This document shows, in pieces, positions 1 through 8,709 of a stretch of DNA of 49,177 bases; the stretch's first letter is position 1; each line of letters starts with the position of its first letter. Source of the DNA: JAVVXB01 sp036651815 (GTDB lineage Bacteria; Bacillota; Clostridia; Christensenellales; CAG-138); NCBI GenBank assembly GCA_036651815.1, contig JAVVXB010000024.1:1-49177 (forward strand), written 5' to 3'. A program made the translations under genes and the position numbers. Below the pieces are notes generated by a model that saw only the letters and a list, made by a program, of their open reading frames with translations, had not been told where the DNA came from and did not search any database.

Positions 1-138
1 TAGGATGCTATGAATTGCGATGCTTGATTTCATTAGCGAGTACCTATTGATCCTCCTTTTCCAAGGTGGTTTCCACTATGAAAGTTACTTTAGGAATCCA
101 CTTGCGCTTTTAGAAATGCGGCAATCTATGGAATTTAC

Positions 139-167
139 TTGTATGCATTTGAACCACATGCTATAAT
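139..167 (+). promoter_or_regulatory. Probable promoter of rsmD-coaD
   Basis: An extended -10 element (TG, one base, TATAAT at 162-167) lies 17 bases after a weak TTGTAT -35 at 139-144, about 40 bases before the rsmD start. The consensus -10 with the TG extension is the main support. Bases 1-138 hold no gene or other signal that I can identify. Confidence 0.55.
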
Positions 168-208
168 ATTGTATCTACATGTGGGCGTATGCTCTATGGA
201 GGAATATT

Positions 209-769
209 TTGCGGATAATTGCCGGAACGGCGAACGGGAGGCGATTTGATTCGCCGAAGGGCATGGACACACGCCCGACGCTAGATCGCGTAAAGGAGTC
301 CATGTTTGGCATGTTGCAGTTCGACATCCCAGGTAGCGATGTGCTGGATTTATTTTCCGGGTCTGGCAATCTGGGACTGGAAGCAGCTTCTCGTGGGGCG
401 GCTAGCGTGGTTTGCAACGATTGCGCCCGTATTTGTGCAGAACAAATACGGAAAAACGCACAACTGCTGAAGCTCGATTCCACCGTGTCGGTTATGCAAT
501 ACGACTATGCTTCCTGCATTCAGCGTTTGATGGAACAAGGCAAAACATTTGATATTGTGTTTTTAGATGCACCTTATGCGGACGGCACGGCTGAAAAGGC
601 CGCTGAACTGTTGATTCGATGTGGAAGGTTGAAAACGGAAGGCAGAATTATGCTTGAGCATGCTCGTAAGTTGCCGCCGAAACTAGACGCTTCGATTGCG
701 GAGACCGTACAGACAAGAAATTACGGAATTTGCGCGGTTACCATCTTGAAAGGGACAGGTAAATCATGA
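209..769 (+). CDS. rsmD: 16S rRNA (guanine966-N2)-methyltransferase RsmD
   Basis: Methylates G966 of 16S rRNA during assembly of the small ribosomal subunit, using S-adenosylmethionine. The TTG at 209 is chosen as start because GGAGG at 198-202 sits six bases before it and the protein then begins MRIIAGTANGRRF, the usual family N-terminus; an ATG at 179 would add ten atypical residues. The SAM-binding loop DLFSGSGNLGLEA and a late FLDAPYADG motif are visible. The second motif is normally DPPY in this family, so the first proline is replaced by alanine here. The length (186 residues) is typical. It overlaps coaD by ATGA, the usual Firmicutes arrangement. Confidence 0.93.
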   Translation: MRIIAGTANGRRFDSPKGMDTRPTLDRVKESMFGMLQFDIPGSDVLDLFSGSGNLGLEAASRGAASVVCNDCARICAEQIRKNAQLLKLDSTVSVMQYDYASCIQRLMEQGKTFDIVFLDAPYADGTAEKAAELLIRCGRLKTEGRIMLEHARKLPPKLDASIAETVQTRNYGICAVTILKGTGKS

Positions 770-1254
770 AAACAGGTGTTTATCCTGGCAGCTTTGATCC
801 GTTTACAATCGGGCATTACGATGTGCTTTGTAACGCGGCGGCTTTGTTTGATACGATTTATGTGAGTGTATTGAATAATTCTGCGAAATCTCCAATATTT
901 TCTGTACAAGAGCGTGTCGAGATGATTCAGTGTGTGGTTGATAGTGAACACATGAAGAATGTGCGTGTAACAAGCTTTGACGGGTTGACCGTAAACTATG
1001 CACGGTCGATCCAATCAGCGTATATCATCCGCGGACTTCGAGCGATTACGGATTTTGAATATGAATTTCAGTTGGATGCCCTCAATCGGCATTTGGCAGA
1101 TGATATTCGAACGATATATTTTATGGCAAGTCCCGAGCACTCCTTTCTCAGCTCCAGTGCGATCAGGGAGATAGGCACGATGGACGGTAGCATTGTGGGA
1201 CTTGTTCCCAGTAGCATTCAAAATATCATTGCAGAAAGGTTGGCAAAACCATGA
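766..1254 (+). CDS. coaD: Phosphopantetheine adenylyltransferase
   Basis: Catalyses the penultimate step of coenzyme A synthesis, transferring AMP from ATP to 4'-phosphopantetheine in the cytoplasm. The N-terminus MKTGVYPGSFDPFTIGH contains the nucleotidyltransferase TxGH motif (residues 14-17), and SSSAIRE near residue 128 matches the second ATP-binding motif. At 162 residues it has the normal family length. The start overlaps the rsmD stop and its own stop overlaps the next gene, so the three genes are probably translated from one mRNA. Confidence 0.97.
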   Translation: MKTGVYPGSFDPFTIGHYDVLCNAAALFDTIYVSVLNNSAKSPIFSVQERVEMIQCVVDSEHMKNVRVTSFDGLTVNYARSIQSAYIIRGLRAITDFEYEFQLDALNRHLADDIRTIYFMASPEHSFLSSSAIREIGTMDGSIVGLVPSSIQNIIAERLAKP

Positions 1255-2246
1255 GCAGCGCGCAGACCATGAAAATCTTTTCCATCATTAACCGCATTAA
1301 GCAGGAGTTGGAGGAGAGTCCCAAAACAAAATTCGGAACACCCAACAAACGGGTTGTTGAAATTGATCGGCTTCTGGATCTTTTGGAAGATCTCAAGGTT
1401 GTGATTCCAGAAGATATTCGCCGTGCAACCGGTATCATTGCGGAAGCGGAGAACACCGTACGTGATGCCAAGGAAACTTCGGAAGAGATTATCGATGCAG
1501 CTCATAGCGAAGCCGAAACCATTACGCAGCAGGCGCAGGCTTCTGCAAGCAATCTATATGAACAGGCAAAGGTCGAATTCGAATCTCGTGTCAACGATTC
1601 TGAGGTCTATAAGGAAGCGTTTACGCGCGCGAGCAAGGTTTCATCGGAAGCGGAAGAAAATGCAAATGCAATTTATAACGGTGCGCGCCGTTACGCGGAT
1701 GAAGTGCTTGGCGATTTACAGCGGTATCTTGCGGAGTATCATCGTATGATCGACCAGAATCGCATGGAATTAGGCGTTGGGACAGAAGCGGAACAACAAC
1801 CTGCGCCCAAACCGCAGCCCGTTCCACAACAACAACAACAATATGCCGCGCCAGCACCTGTTTATCAACAACAACAACAATATTACGAGCAGCCCCCACA
1901 ACGGACTTCCGCGCCACGTCCAAGCGCGGATGACCGCCATGCAATCGAGGAAGATCCAATGACAACGCGTCAGTTTGATCGTCCTGTTGAGCGCCATTCT
2001 TACAGGGATGAAGAACCGGATCAGCCTCGCCGCAGAACTACTCGCGATGATGAAGAGGCACCTCAACCGAAAAAGAAAGGGCTGTTTCAACGCATCTTAG
2101 CGGCGGATGACGACGAAGAATTCGAAGATGACGGTTTTGAAGAAGAGCCGGAACCCAAAAAAACTGCCAAGTCTGCAAAGAAACCGCATAAACGACTCAT
2201 TGAGTTCATCGAAGATGATGACGATGAGGATGATGAAAACTATTAA
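1251..2246 (+). CDS. Coiled-coil protein with Gln-rich linker and acidic tail, unknown function
   Basis: I recognise the general type: an ATP-synthase-b/DivIVA-like coiled-coil protein often found downstream of coaD in Clostridia. No function is assigned. Residues about 1-50 are a conserved-looking head (MKIFSIINRIKQEL, RVVEIDRLLDLLEDL). Residues about 55-180 are a long helical region rich in Ala, Glu and Gln with the heptad spacing of a coiled coil. A Gln/Pro/Tyr-rich linker follows with two runs of five glutamines, then a charged Arg/Glu segment and a strongly acidic C-terminus (EDDDDEDDENY). There is no signal peptide or membrane segment. The start overlaps the coaD stop; an internal ATG at 1269 is an alternative. 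The family resemblance suggests a role in division or envelope organisation, but that is inference. Confidence 0.75.
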   Translation: MSSAQTMKIFSIINRIKQELEESPKTKFGTPNKRVVEIDRLLDLLEDLKVVIPEDIRRATGIIAEAENTVRDAKETSEEIIDAAHSEAETITQQAQASASNLYEQAKVEFESRVNDSEVYKEAFTRASKVSSEAEENANAIYNGARRYADEVLGDLQRYLAEYHRMIDQNRMELGVGTEAEQQPAPKPQPVPQQQQQYAAPAPVYQQQQQYYEQPPQRTSAPRPSADDRHAIEEDPMTTRQFDRPVERHSYRDEEPDQPRRRTTRDDEEAPQPKKKGLFQRILAADDDEEFEDDGFEEEPEPKKTAKSAKKPHKRLIEFIEDDDDEDDENY

Positions 2247-2303
2247 CAAACGAATCTACCGGGCATAGAATGCTGATGGATTTTGATACGGTATTATCAA
2301 AAG

Positions 2304-2334
2304 CGCATACCCCAATATGAGGTATGCGTTTTTT
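2304..2334. terminator. Bidirectional terminator between convergent genes
   Basis: An 8-base stem (CGCATACC with GGTATGCG) around a 9-base loop is followed by six T on the plus strand. An A-rich flank on the other side would serve the minus-strand gene. It lies between the converging coiled-coil gene and the bactofilin-like gene. Confidence 0.8.
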
Positions 2335-2350
2335 GAATGAAGCTAGGTTG

Positions 2351-3517
2351 TTATTGTTTTGGTTTTTCCTCGAAACCTGCAGAAATTTCAATCGGGGTTA
2401 ATGGCTCCGACTTTGGAGTGGTTGGCTTTTTCCCAAAGCCCAGATAGATTTTCTGCAGGAAATATCCAAGTGTATAGACCATGCAGACAAATCGCAGTAG
2501 TCCGCCAAGATAAGGTATGATCACAATCAGCGAACAGATGGAAACGCCAATGATGGAGGCAAGCAACCCGTGCAGTTTCGAAAACACCAATTGACCTGCT
2601 GCACAACCGACAAAACTGACGGAGAACGCGAGAACCAACGCATATAAACACAGCACCAGTGCGCCTGCAGGAATTCCGACATAGGTGATCAGCAGAATGA
2701 GTGCAGCAGTTGGCGTGGCAATCAACGCGATAAAGCCGCAGACCGGCATGGCGACGGGACGGGTTTTGGCCATGTCCGCAGCGCCTTTGATGGCAGAACC
2801 AAGGACGAAGAATAACAGCACAGCGAGCAGAATACGGCCCGGTAGCATCATGACCAAACTTTTCAGCTTGGTTAAAATGGGACTGATCACTTTCACCGTT
2901 TCAGCTGGCTCGGAGTCTGCCATCTGTTCAAATTCCAAATTAGAAACCGAAGCGCCCGATGCAATGCTTGGCTCCGCAGAGGAATTTACATGCAACGTGC
3001 CCTTAATGACCGCTGCACTTTCAACAATAACGCGTTCGGCATAAATATAAGCATCACCGTTGATTGTGCCAAGGATGGTTACAGTCTGTCCGGTTACATT
3101 CAGCGTATCGCATATGCCTGCATAGCGGATGGTACTGGCTGCGGCATAGATACCCTTCGCGGAAAATTGACTGCCGAGATCGATAGAGTAGCCAGCCATT
3201 GTGGCATTTGCAAATACGTTTGTGTCATTGGCGTACAGCGTATAACCTGCCGCACGCAGACTGCCACCAATACTTGTGCCGGTTACATGCACTTCCTGAC
3301 CGGCAAGAAGTGCCGATTGTTCAATGGAACATTCAGAAACTTGAACGTTCTGCCCGACGGCATACAGATCCAGTTGGATTATTTGGTTTGCAACATCGTT
3401 TTCAGTGGTAAAGACGTTGCCTGCGTCATCTGCAGCAGCTGCAAACGCGATCGCTGGCGCCAGACAGAGACACAGGACAACAAGCAGCAAGATTCCACTT
3501 TTTAAATTTTTCTGCAA
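2351..3517 (-). CDS. Secreted bactofilin-like domain with C-terminal membrane region
   Basis: The N-terminus is a clear signal peptide (basic start, leucine-rich core, cleavage near AIAFAAA, about residues 1-28). Residues about 35-190 are short repeating strands of the DUF583/bactofilin type (for example AGQEVHVTGTSIGGSLRAAG, TINGDAYIYAERV), predicted to form a right-handed beta-helix. From about residue 220 there are five to six hydrophobic segments, then a short Lys/Pro-rich tail. The start is a TTG with a GGGGGG-type binding site upstream. It follows the SPFH gene by 57 bases on the same strand, so the two are probably co-transcribed. Cytoplasmic bactofilins are scaffold proteins; with a signal peptide this domain should lie outside the membrane. 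Function is unknown. Confidence 0.75.
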   Translation of the reverse strand: MQKNLKSGILLLVVLCLCLAPAIAFAAAADDAGNVFTTENDVANQIIQLDLYAVGQNVQVSECSIEQSALLAGQEVHVTGTSIGGSLRAAGYTLYANDTNVFANATMAGYSIDLGSQFSAKGIYAAASTIRYAGICDTLNVTGQTVTILGTINGDAYIYAERVIVESAAVIKGTLHVNSSAEPSIASGASVSNLEFEQMADSEPAETVKVISPILTKLKSLVMMLPGRILLAVLLFFVLGSAIKGAADMAKTRPVAMPVCGFIALIATPTAALILLITYVGIPAGALVLCLYALVLAFSVSFVGCAAGQLVFSKLHGLLASIIGVSICSLIVIIPYLGGLLRFVCMVYTLGYFLQKIYLGFGKKPTTPKSEPLTPIEISAGFEEKPKQ

Positions 3518-3574
3518 ATTTATTTTCCCCCCAAATATTGACGATATATGTTGTCTGTAAAGATGGCTGCAAGA

Positions 3575-4420
3575 CTATTGACCCAACCCGATATCGATCA
3601 GTGAGCCGGCTTGGCCGGTGACCTTTGGAAGCTGACCATCCCACTTTTGCAACGTTTCATAACGAATCAGAGGATCGCTTAGCGACTCTGTGAGAAGCCG
3701 GTTGCTTTCTGATTTTGCTTGTGCGAGAACCTTAATTTCATTGGCTTCTGCTTCTGCGGCAATCACGCGCTTTTGCGCCTCCGTATTGGCCACCACCAAC
3801 GCTTGTTCCTGCTCGGTGCGTGTTTTAATCAGGTTTTGCTCCGCCACTTGCTTGGCTTCAACGGCATTGATATATTCTTCCGAGAAATTCCAACTAATGA
3901 TATTCAGCTCATCCACATAGACACCATAATCATTTAGCTTGCCATTGAGTCCTTCATCTAGCAATACGGATACTTCGCTGCGGCTGCCAACCAGCTCTTG
4001 CGCAGTGTATTTCGCTGTGACTGCTTTGAGGACTTCATTGACGGAGGGGGTGACGAGAACGTCTTCGAACCCAAGACCAACTTCTTTATAGATCGCTTGA
4101 CTCATATTTTTATTGATATGGTAGTTGACAGATACAACGGTGGAAATCGTTTGCAAATCTTTGCTAAATGCTTCGGTTGAAACCTCCAGCTTGACGATGC
4201 GGTTATTGATGGCAACTACTTGCTGGATAAATGGAACTTTCAGATGCATGCCTTCCTGTAATACGGTTTCGTTCACCTTGCCAAAGGTCAACACCACTCC
4301 AGTCTGCCCAGCATTGACAACCACAAAGCTCCCGCCGATTAGGGCGAGAACCAACAATAACAAAACGCAAGACAGGACGATTTTAAGGATGGATAGATTC
4401 CCTGCTTTATCACGAAACAT
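3575..4420 (-). CDS. SPFH/prohibitin-family membrane protein
   Basis: A membrane-anchored scaffold protein of the stomatin/prohibitin/HflC superfamily. One membrane segment (about residues 11-35, LKIVLSCVLLLLVLALIGGSFVVV) is followed directly by the SPFH domain (AGQTGVVLTFGKVNETVLQEGMHLKVP-type start, to about residue 200). An Ala/Glu/Gln-rich helix follows (AEQNLIKTRTEQEQALVVANTEAQKR), ending in a short C-terminus. The length, 281 residues, is typical. AAGGAG lies eight bases before the ATG. Its partner downstream is the bactofilin-like protein rather than the FtsH or NfeD partners common elsewhere. A role in organising membrane domains is a family-level inference. Confidence 0.88.
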   Translation of the reverse strand: MFRDKAGNLSILKIVLSCVLLLLVLALIGGSFVVVNAGQTGVVLTFGKVNETVLQEGMHLKVPFIQQVVAINNRIVKLEVSTEAFSKDLQTISTVVSVNYHINKNMSQAIYKEVGLGFEDVLVTPSVNEVLKAVTAKYTAQELVGSRSEVSVLLDEGLNGKLNDYGVYVDELNIISWNFSEEYINAVEAKQVAEQNLIKTRTEQEQALVVANTEAQKRVIAAEAEANEIKVLAQAKSESNRLLTESLSDPLIRYETLQKWDGQLPKVTGQAGSLIDIGLGQ

Positions 4421-4558
4421 AACAATTCTCCTTTATTTATGCGTACAAAATTTATTGTAGCATACCATAAAAACAGCTTGGGTGCAAAACAAACAGCACA
4501 TCTGTTTGAAAACGCTATTTATGGGAGAATCAGATGGATCGCTTGATTTAATCATATG

Positions 4559-7120
4559 CTATTTTTTGCTGTAAGCAGTGTTCTCCAACGGGAGCTTTGT
4601 ACGAAATACTTGATCACGATTGTAGTAGGCCAACTGCACAGCCGGGGCTGTTGGAATGGCGCAGATTTCACCAACGCCCTTTGCACCACATGCAAGACCA
4701 CCGGGTAGAATTTTTCCAACAGTTATTGGGACAACCTTTGGTACGGTGGTGGACTTAAATAATCCTAACGTACCAAATTTTTTCGTTGGTTTCCCGTCGA
4801 CCAGCGGAAAATCTTCAGTGAGCGCATAGCCAAGGCTCATGACAACGCCACCTTCAATTTGACCTTCTAAGGCGATGGGGTTCACAGCCTGTCCGACATC
4901 ATGCGCTGCGGTGACGCAGGTGACGCGTCCGCTCTCATCCAATTCAACAACATGGGTTGCGTAACCATAAGCGATGTGGGAAACAGGATGCTCTTTAGTT
5001 GAGTTGATTTTATCGGTCTCGCCCGAATACTCGGCGTAGAAACTCTGCCCGTTGAGCGCTGACAATGAGCCGGAAGTGCGGATGGCATCACGCACAAGTT
5101 TTGCGGCACGTACGGCGGCTTCTCCCGTAAACAGCGTTTGCCGAGATGCCGTTGTGTTGCCGGAATCAGGAGATTCGGCGGTATCCGGCGTACAATAGTG
5201 GATGTCTTCCGGGTTGACGCCGGTAATTTCATGTACCATTTGTATCTGCACTGTGCCCATGCCCTGGCCAATACAGGCTGCGGAAGAGTGCAGGTACAAT
5301 TGACAGTCCTTGACCTCAATTCGTATGCGTCCAATATCGGGTACACCGACGCCGAGGCCGCTGTTTTTCATAGCGCATGCAATGCCGGCGCTTGGGTTGC
5401 GCTCCAGAATGGGCTTGACTGCATCAAGCGTCTCGACGAGGGCGGTTGTGTCGTCTGCAATCTGTCCATTGGGTAGCGTTTGGCCGGGACGGATGGCATT
5501 GATATAACGAATTTCAAATGGCGAGATGCCAACGAGTTCGGCTAACTGGTTTAGATTGCATTCGGTTGCAAAGCAGCTCTGCGTCACGCCAAAGCCGCGA
5601 AATGCACCGCCCGGCGGATTGTTTGTATAATAGGCTTTGCCGTCAATATCCACATCCTGATAGTGATAAGGGCCGGCTGCATGCGTGCAAGCACGTTGCA
5701 AAACGGGGCCACCTAAGGAAGCATACGCGCCCGTATCCGCAATTAGTGTTGCGCGCATACCGGTGAGATAGCCGTGCGCATCGCAGGCGGTTGTAAACTC
5801 CATTTCCATGGCATGACGCTTTGGATGAATGAGGATGCTTTCTGCACGGGTGAGTTGTACCTTGACAGGACATTTCGTAATCCATGCAGCCAGCGATGCA
5901 TGATGCTGTACGCTCATGTCTTCCTTGCCACCAAAGCCACCCCCGACCATCATGGCCGAGACGCGCACCCGCTCTTTTGGTAATCCCAACATGGCTGCGC
6001 ATTCTTTCTGAGTTTGATAGATACCTTGATCGCCACTGAGTATTCGAATTCCATCTTTCTCAGGGTATGCAACGGCGCACTCAGTTTCTAAAAATGCATG
6101 CTCCGTGAATGGCACGCTGTAATGGTTTGTAACCACGTAAGGTGAGCTTTGGATGGCTTTATCGGCGTTACCGCGCTGCACGCGCTGGTGGAAGAGAAGA
6201 TTGTCATGCCCTGCATGAACCTGCGGCGCATTTTCAGCCATTGAGGCCTCAGGAGATAAGATGGGGGACAATTTCTCGTATTCAACCTGAACAAGCGCCT
6301 TGCCTATTTCCAGTGCTTCTTTGTTTTTAGCAACAACCAATGCAATGGCATCCCCGAGAAAATGTGTGACGCCGCCAATGGGGATCATGACATCATAATC
6401 CTGTATCAAATGGCCGATGACCTTTTGCCCAGGCACATCCTCGCTTGTTAGAACAGCAACTACATCTTTTGCGGCCTTGGCTTGTTCGGTATGGATCGAA
6501 AGCACGCGTGCACGAGGATAAGCGCTGCGCACTGCGGATGCATAAAGCATACCGTCCAGATAGACATCGTCCGCATATTTGGCAGTGCCAAGCGTTTTGG
6601 CAGGAGCATCAATACGAGGCATGCTCCTGCCGACCGAACCTGCAATTTCTCCATGGGGAACCGGCACGTTCTCTCGCAGCAGTTTCGCCGCCAACAGAAC
6701 GGCATCCTCAATTTTATGATAGCCGGTGCAGCGGCAGATATTGTTCTTCAATGCTTCCTTGACCTGTTCACGGGTTGGACTCGGTGTTGTATCAAGGAGA
6801 CATTTTGCGCTGATGACCATGCCGGGTGTACAAAATCCGCACTGTACGGCGCCTGCTGCTGTAAATGCATAGGCGTATACATCACGTTCCCGCGTGGTGA
6901 ACCCTTCGATGGTGACCACCGATTTGCCATCCAGACGGTCGGTTTGTTGCACGCAGGATTTCACAGCCTTGCCATCGATCAGCACCATGCAGGTGCCGCA
7001 CGCGCCCTCTGCGCAACCATTTTTCACACTCGTGATGTGCAGCGTATCCCGCAGATAAAAAAGAAGCTTTTGGTTCTGTGTAACTGTTATGGCTTTTCCG
7101 TTGACTGAGAATGTTGACAT
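4559..7120 (-). CDS. Fused iron-sulfur/molybdenum xanthine dehydrogenase, selenium-dependent type
   Basis: Molybdenum hydroxylase that most resembles the selenium-dependent xanthine dehydrogenase family of purine-fermenting Clostridia, which oxidises xanthine and related purines. Residues 1-150 are two [2Fe-2S] domains: a plant-type cluster (C36, C41, C44, C56) and a helical one (C94, C97, C129, C131). Residues from about 165 are the molybdopterin domain, with GGGFGGK, the PGGAFRGFG loop and the C-terminal GAKGVGEI carrying the catalytic Glu. No FAD domain is encoded here or next door, so the electron acceptor is unknown. The fusion in one 853-residue chain is the chief reason for this assignment. 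Selenium use cannot be read from the sequence, because the selenium is a labile cofactor and not selenocysteine. It is transcribed alone. Confidence 0.85.
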   Translation of the reverse strand: MSTFSVNGKAITVTQNQKLLFYLRDTLHITSVKNGCAEGACGTCMVLIDGKAVKSCVQQTDRLDGKSVVTIEGFTTRERDVYAYAFTAAGAVQCGFCTPGMVISAKCLLDTTPSPTREQVKEALKNNICRCTGYHKIEDAVLLAAKLLRENVPVPHGEIAGSVGRSMPRIDAPAKTLGTAKYADDVYLDGMLYASAVRSAYPRARVLSIHTEQAKAAKDVVAVLTSEDVPGQKVIGHLIQDYDVMIPIGGVTHFLGDAIALVVAKNKEALEIGKALVQVEYEKLSPILSPEASMAENAPQVHAGHDNLLFHQRVQRGNADKAIQSSPYVVTNHYSVPFTEHAFLETECAVAYPEKDGIRILSGDQGIYQTQKECAAMLGLPKERVRVSAMMVGGGFGGKEDMSVQHHASLAAWITKCPVKVQLTRAESILIHPKRHAMEMEFTTACDAHGYLTGMRATLIADTGAYASLGGPVLQRACTHAAGPYHYQDVDIDGKAYYTNNPPGGAFRGFGVTQSCFATECNLNQLAELVGISPFEIRYINAIRPGQTLPNGQIADDTTALVETLDAVKPILERNPSAGIACAMKNSGLGVGVPDIGRIRIEVKDCQLYLHSSAACIGQGMGTVQIQMVHEITGVNPEDIHYCTPDTAESPDSGNTTASRQTLFTGEAAVRAAKLVRDAIRTSGSLSALNGQSFYAEYSGETDKINSTKEHPVSHIAYGYATHVVELDESGRVTCVTAAHDVGQAVNPIALEGQIEGGVVMSLGYALTEDFPLVDGKPTKKFGTLGLFKSTTVPKVVPITVGKILPGGLACGAKGVGEICAIPTAPAVQLAYYNRDQVFRTKLPLENTAYSKK

Positions 7121-7261
7121 TGATGACAGATCCTTTCTGATATGAATCTGGGTTTTGAATATGCCTTATGGGTGTTGGCATGTGTTACTTGTGCAAGCTG
7201 GTGTATAAAACCTAGTGGGTAGTTTGCCAGATGATTCGAAAATTTTAGTTTATGATGATGT

Positions 7262-7290
7262 ATTATATCAAAATTCAATATTTTCGTCAA
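7262..7290 (-). promoter_or_regulatory. Promoter of the fused xanthine dehydrogenase
   Basis: On the minus strand TTGACG (7290-7285) is followed after exactly 17 bases by TATAAT (7267-7262). The predicted transcript starts near 7255 and leaves a leader of about 135 bases before the ATG at 7120, whose binding site is AAAGGA. The leader contains a small ATGCC/GGCAT hairpin; I do not recognise a known riboswitch in it. Confidence 0.85.
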
Positions 7291-7295
7291 ACGTT

Positions 7296-7310
7296 CAGAA
7301 TAATATTCTG
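7296..7310. promoter_or_regulatory. Inverted repeat upstream of the -35 box
   Basis: CAGAATA, one base, TATTCTG forms a 7-base perfect dyad immediately upstream of the -35 element of the dehydrogenase promoter. The position fits an activator or regulator site. It could instead be a hairpin at the 3' end of the glycoside operon, but it has no T-run. Confidence 0.4.
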
Positions 7311-7329
7311 TTGGTCGAATCAAAAATAT

Positions 7330-8709
7330 TTAGGCGTTTCCGCGCTCACCGATATCGCCGCGCGCTTCCAGTTCACCGACAATTTTCCGATACAGAGTAC
7401 TGTCAATTTTATACTTTGCCCGATAGACCAGGTAACCAGCTACGATTGCGAGTAGCGGCAACACCAGCATGGAGATTTTTAATATGAACAAGCCGGCTGC
7501 TGTGACGGTTTCAGGTGTTGCTTCATTAATGCCGGAGATGACCAACGTATAACCAACGATGCCCGTACCGATTGCTCCACCGATCTTGTTGATGAATGGC
7601 TGCACGGAGAAGGTGATGGATTCATTCCGCATGCCAAGCTTCCATTGACCATATTCGATGGTATCGGCAAGGAACATGAGCATCAAGAGTTGAATAAACG
7701 CCTGCCCGACAAAAATCAGAATACCAGCGATGCTGATATAGATCATGCTCATGGGCGAAAAGAAAAATACCACATACCCGATAACCACGGAGATGGTTGC
7801 AGCAGTATAGAGCGTTTTTCGGGAAAACCGCTTGGAAAACAGCGGGAAGAGCGCCAGTGCGCCAAGCTGCGATATGGCAAGAATCATGGCAAATACGGAA
7901 TACATCGCTTCGTTTTTATATGCATATTTGAAGTAGTACACTCCAAAACTTGTAGTTGTGCAGTAACCGATCATAAACAGTGCCATGGCGATGGCGGTGT
8001 AAAGCAGTTGATCGTTATGAAAAAGTGCTTTAAACATGTCGCGCAGGGTGGTTTTCTCCTCTTGCTTAAAAGTAATGGTATTACCTTTAACGCCAAATAG
8101 TGTGATTGCCTGAAAACCAAGCATCAGAAATACAACAACACATGCAAAAACAAACCATCCGGTTTTGGCGCTGTCGAACGCATTGCCTAGCATACCGGTC
8201 AAGGGGAGGATAAGTACAACGACGGCGAACATGCCGATATTGGCACAGATGCGGGCAAAGGAGCCAATTTTTTCACGTTTTTTTTGATCGAGCGTCAGTG
8301 ATGGCAGCATTGACCAGTAGGCGATATCGTTCAGACCATAGGTGATATCCCACATAAGATAGCAGACTGCCATGAGTAATACATAGGGTACGCCTGTGAG
8401 ACCAAAGTCACTGAACATTAGCAGCATAAAGATACCGCCGAGTACCGCGCCTACCACGATCCAAGGCTTGAATTTACCAAAGCGACTCCGGGTATTATCA
8501 ACGATCACACCCATAAACGGGTCATTTACCGCATCAAAGATCCGCATGACGAGAAGCATGGTGGTCATCATGAACAGTGTTTTGTCCGGAAGCTGCAGCA
8601 CCTCGGTCAGGTATGTCATAAGAAACATGCTGACGGTGGTATAGAACATGTCCCGTCCGATGGTTCCGAGACCAAAGCAGGTTTGATTATGATTGTTTGT
8701 GTGTTTCAT
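7330..8709 (-). CDS. GPH-family sugar:cation symporter (MelB-like)
   Basis: A 12-helix transporter of the glycoside-pentoside-hexuronide:cation symporter family, expected to import a glycoside together with Na+ or H+. Family features are the early FGLGTIGRDMFYT segment, the loop DAVNDPFMGVIVDNTRSRFGKFKPWI after the second helix, and DIEYGQWK-type residues late in the protein (here DTIEYGQWKLGMR). At 459 residues it has the usual length. Its start overlaps the GH36 stop by four bases, making it the last gene of the GH1-GH36-transporter operon, so its substrate is probably the glycoside those enzymes cut. No terminator with a T-run is evident after it. Confidence 0.92.
   Translation of the reverse strand: MKHTNNHNQTCFGLGTIGRDMFYTTVSMFLMTYLTEVLQLPDKTLFMMTTMLLVMRIFDAVNDPFMGVIVDNTRSRFGKFKPWIVVGAVLGGIFMLLMFSDFGLTGVPYVLLMAVCYLMWDITYGLNDIAYWSMLPSLTLDQKKREKIGSFARICANIGMFAVVVLILPLTGMLGNAFDSAKTGWFVFACVVVFLMLGFQAITLFGVKGNTITFKQEEKTTLRDMFKALFHNDQLLYTAIAMALFMIGYCTTTSFGVYYFKYAYKNEAMYSVFAMILAISQLGALALFPLFSKRFSRKTLYTAATISVVIGYVVFFFSPMSMIYISIAGILIFVGQAFIQLLMLMFLADTIEYGQWKLGMRNESITFSVQPFINKIGGAIGTGIVGYTLVISGINEATPETVTAAGLFILKISMLVLPLLAIVAGYLVYRAKYKIDSTLYRKIVGELEARGDIGERGNA

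Noticed and set aside
6482..7108. 208-codon plus-strand frame inside the fused xanthine dehydrogenase gene
   Set aside because: It is antisense to clear catalytic-domain coding sequence, has no binding site and resembles no protein family.
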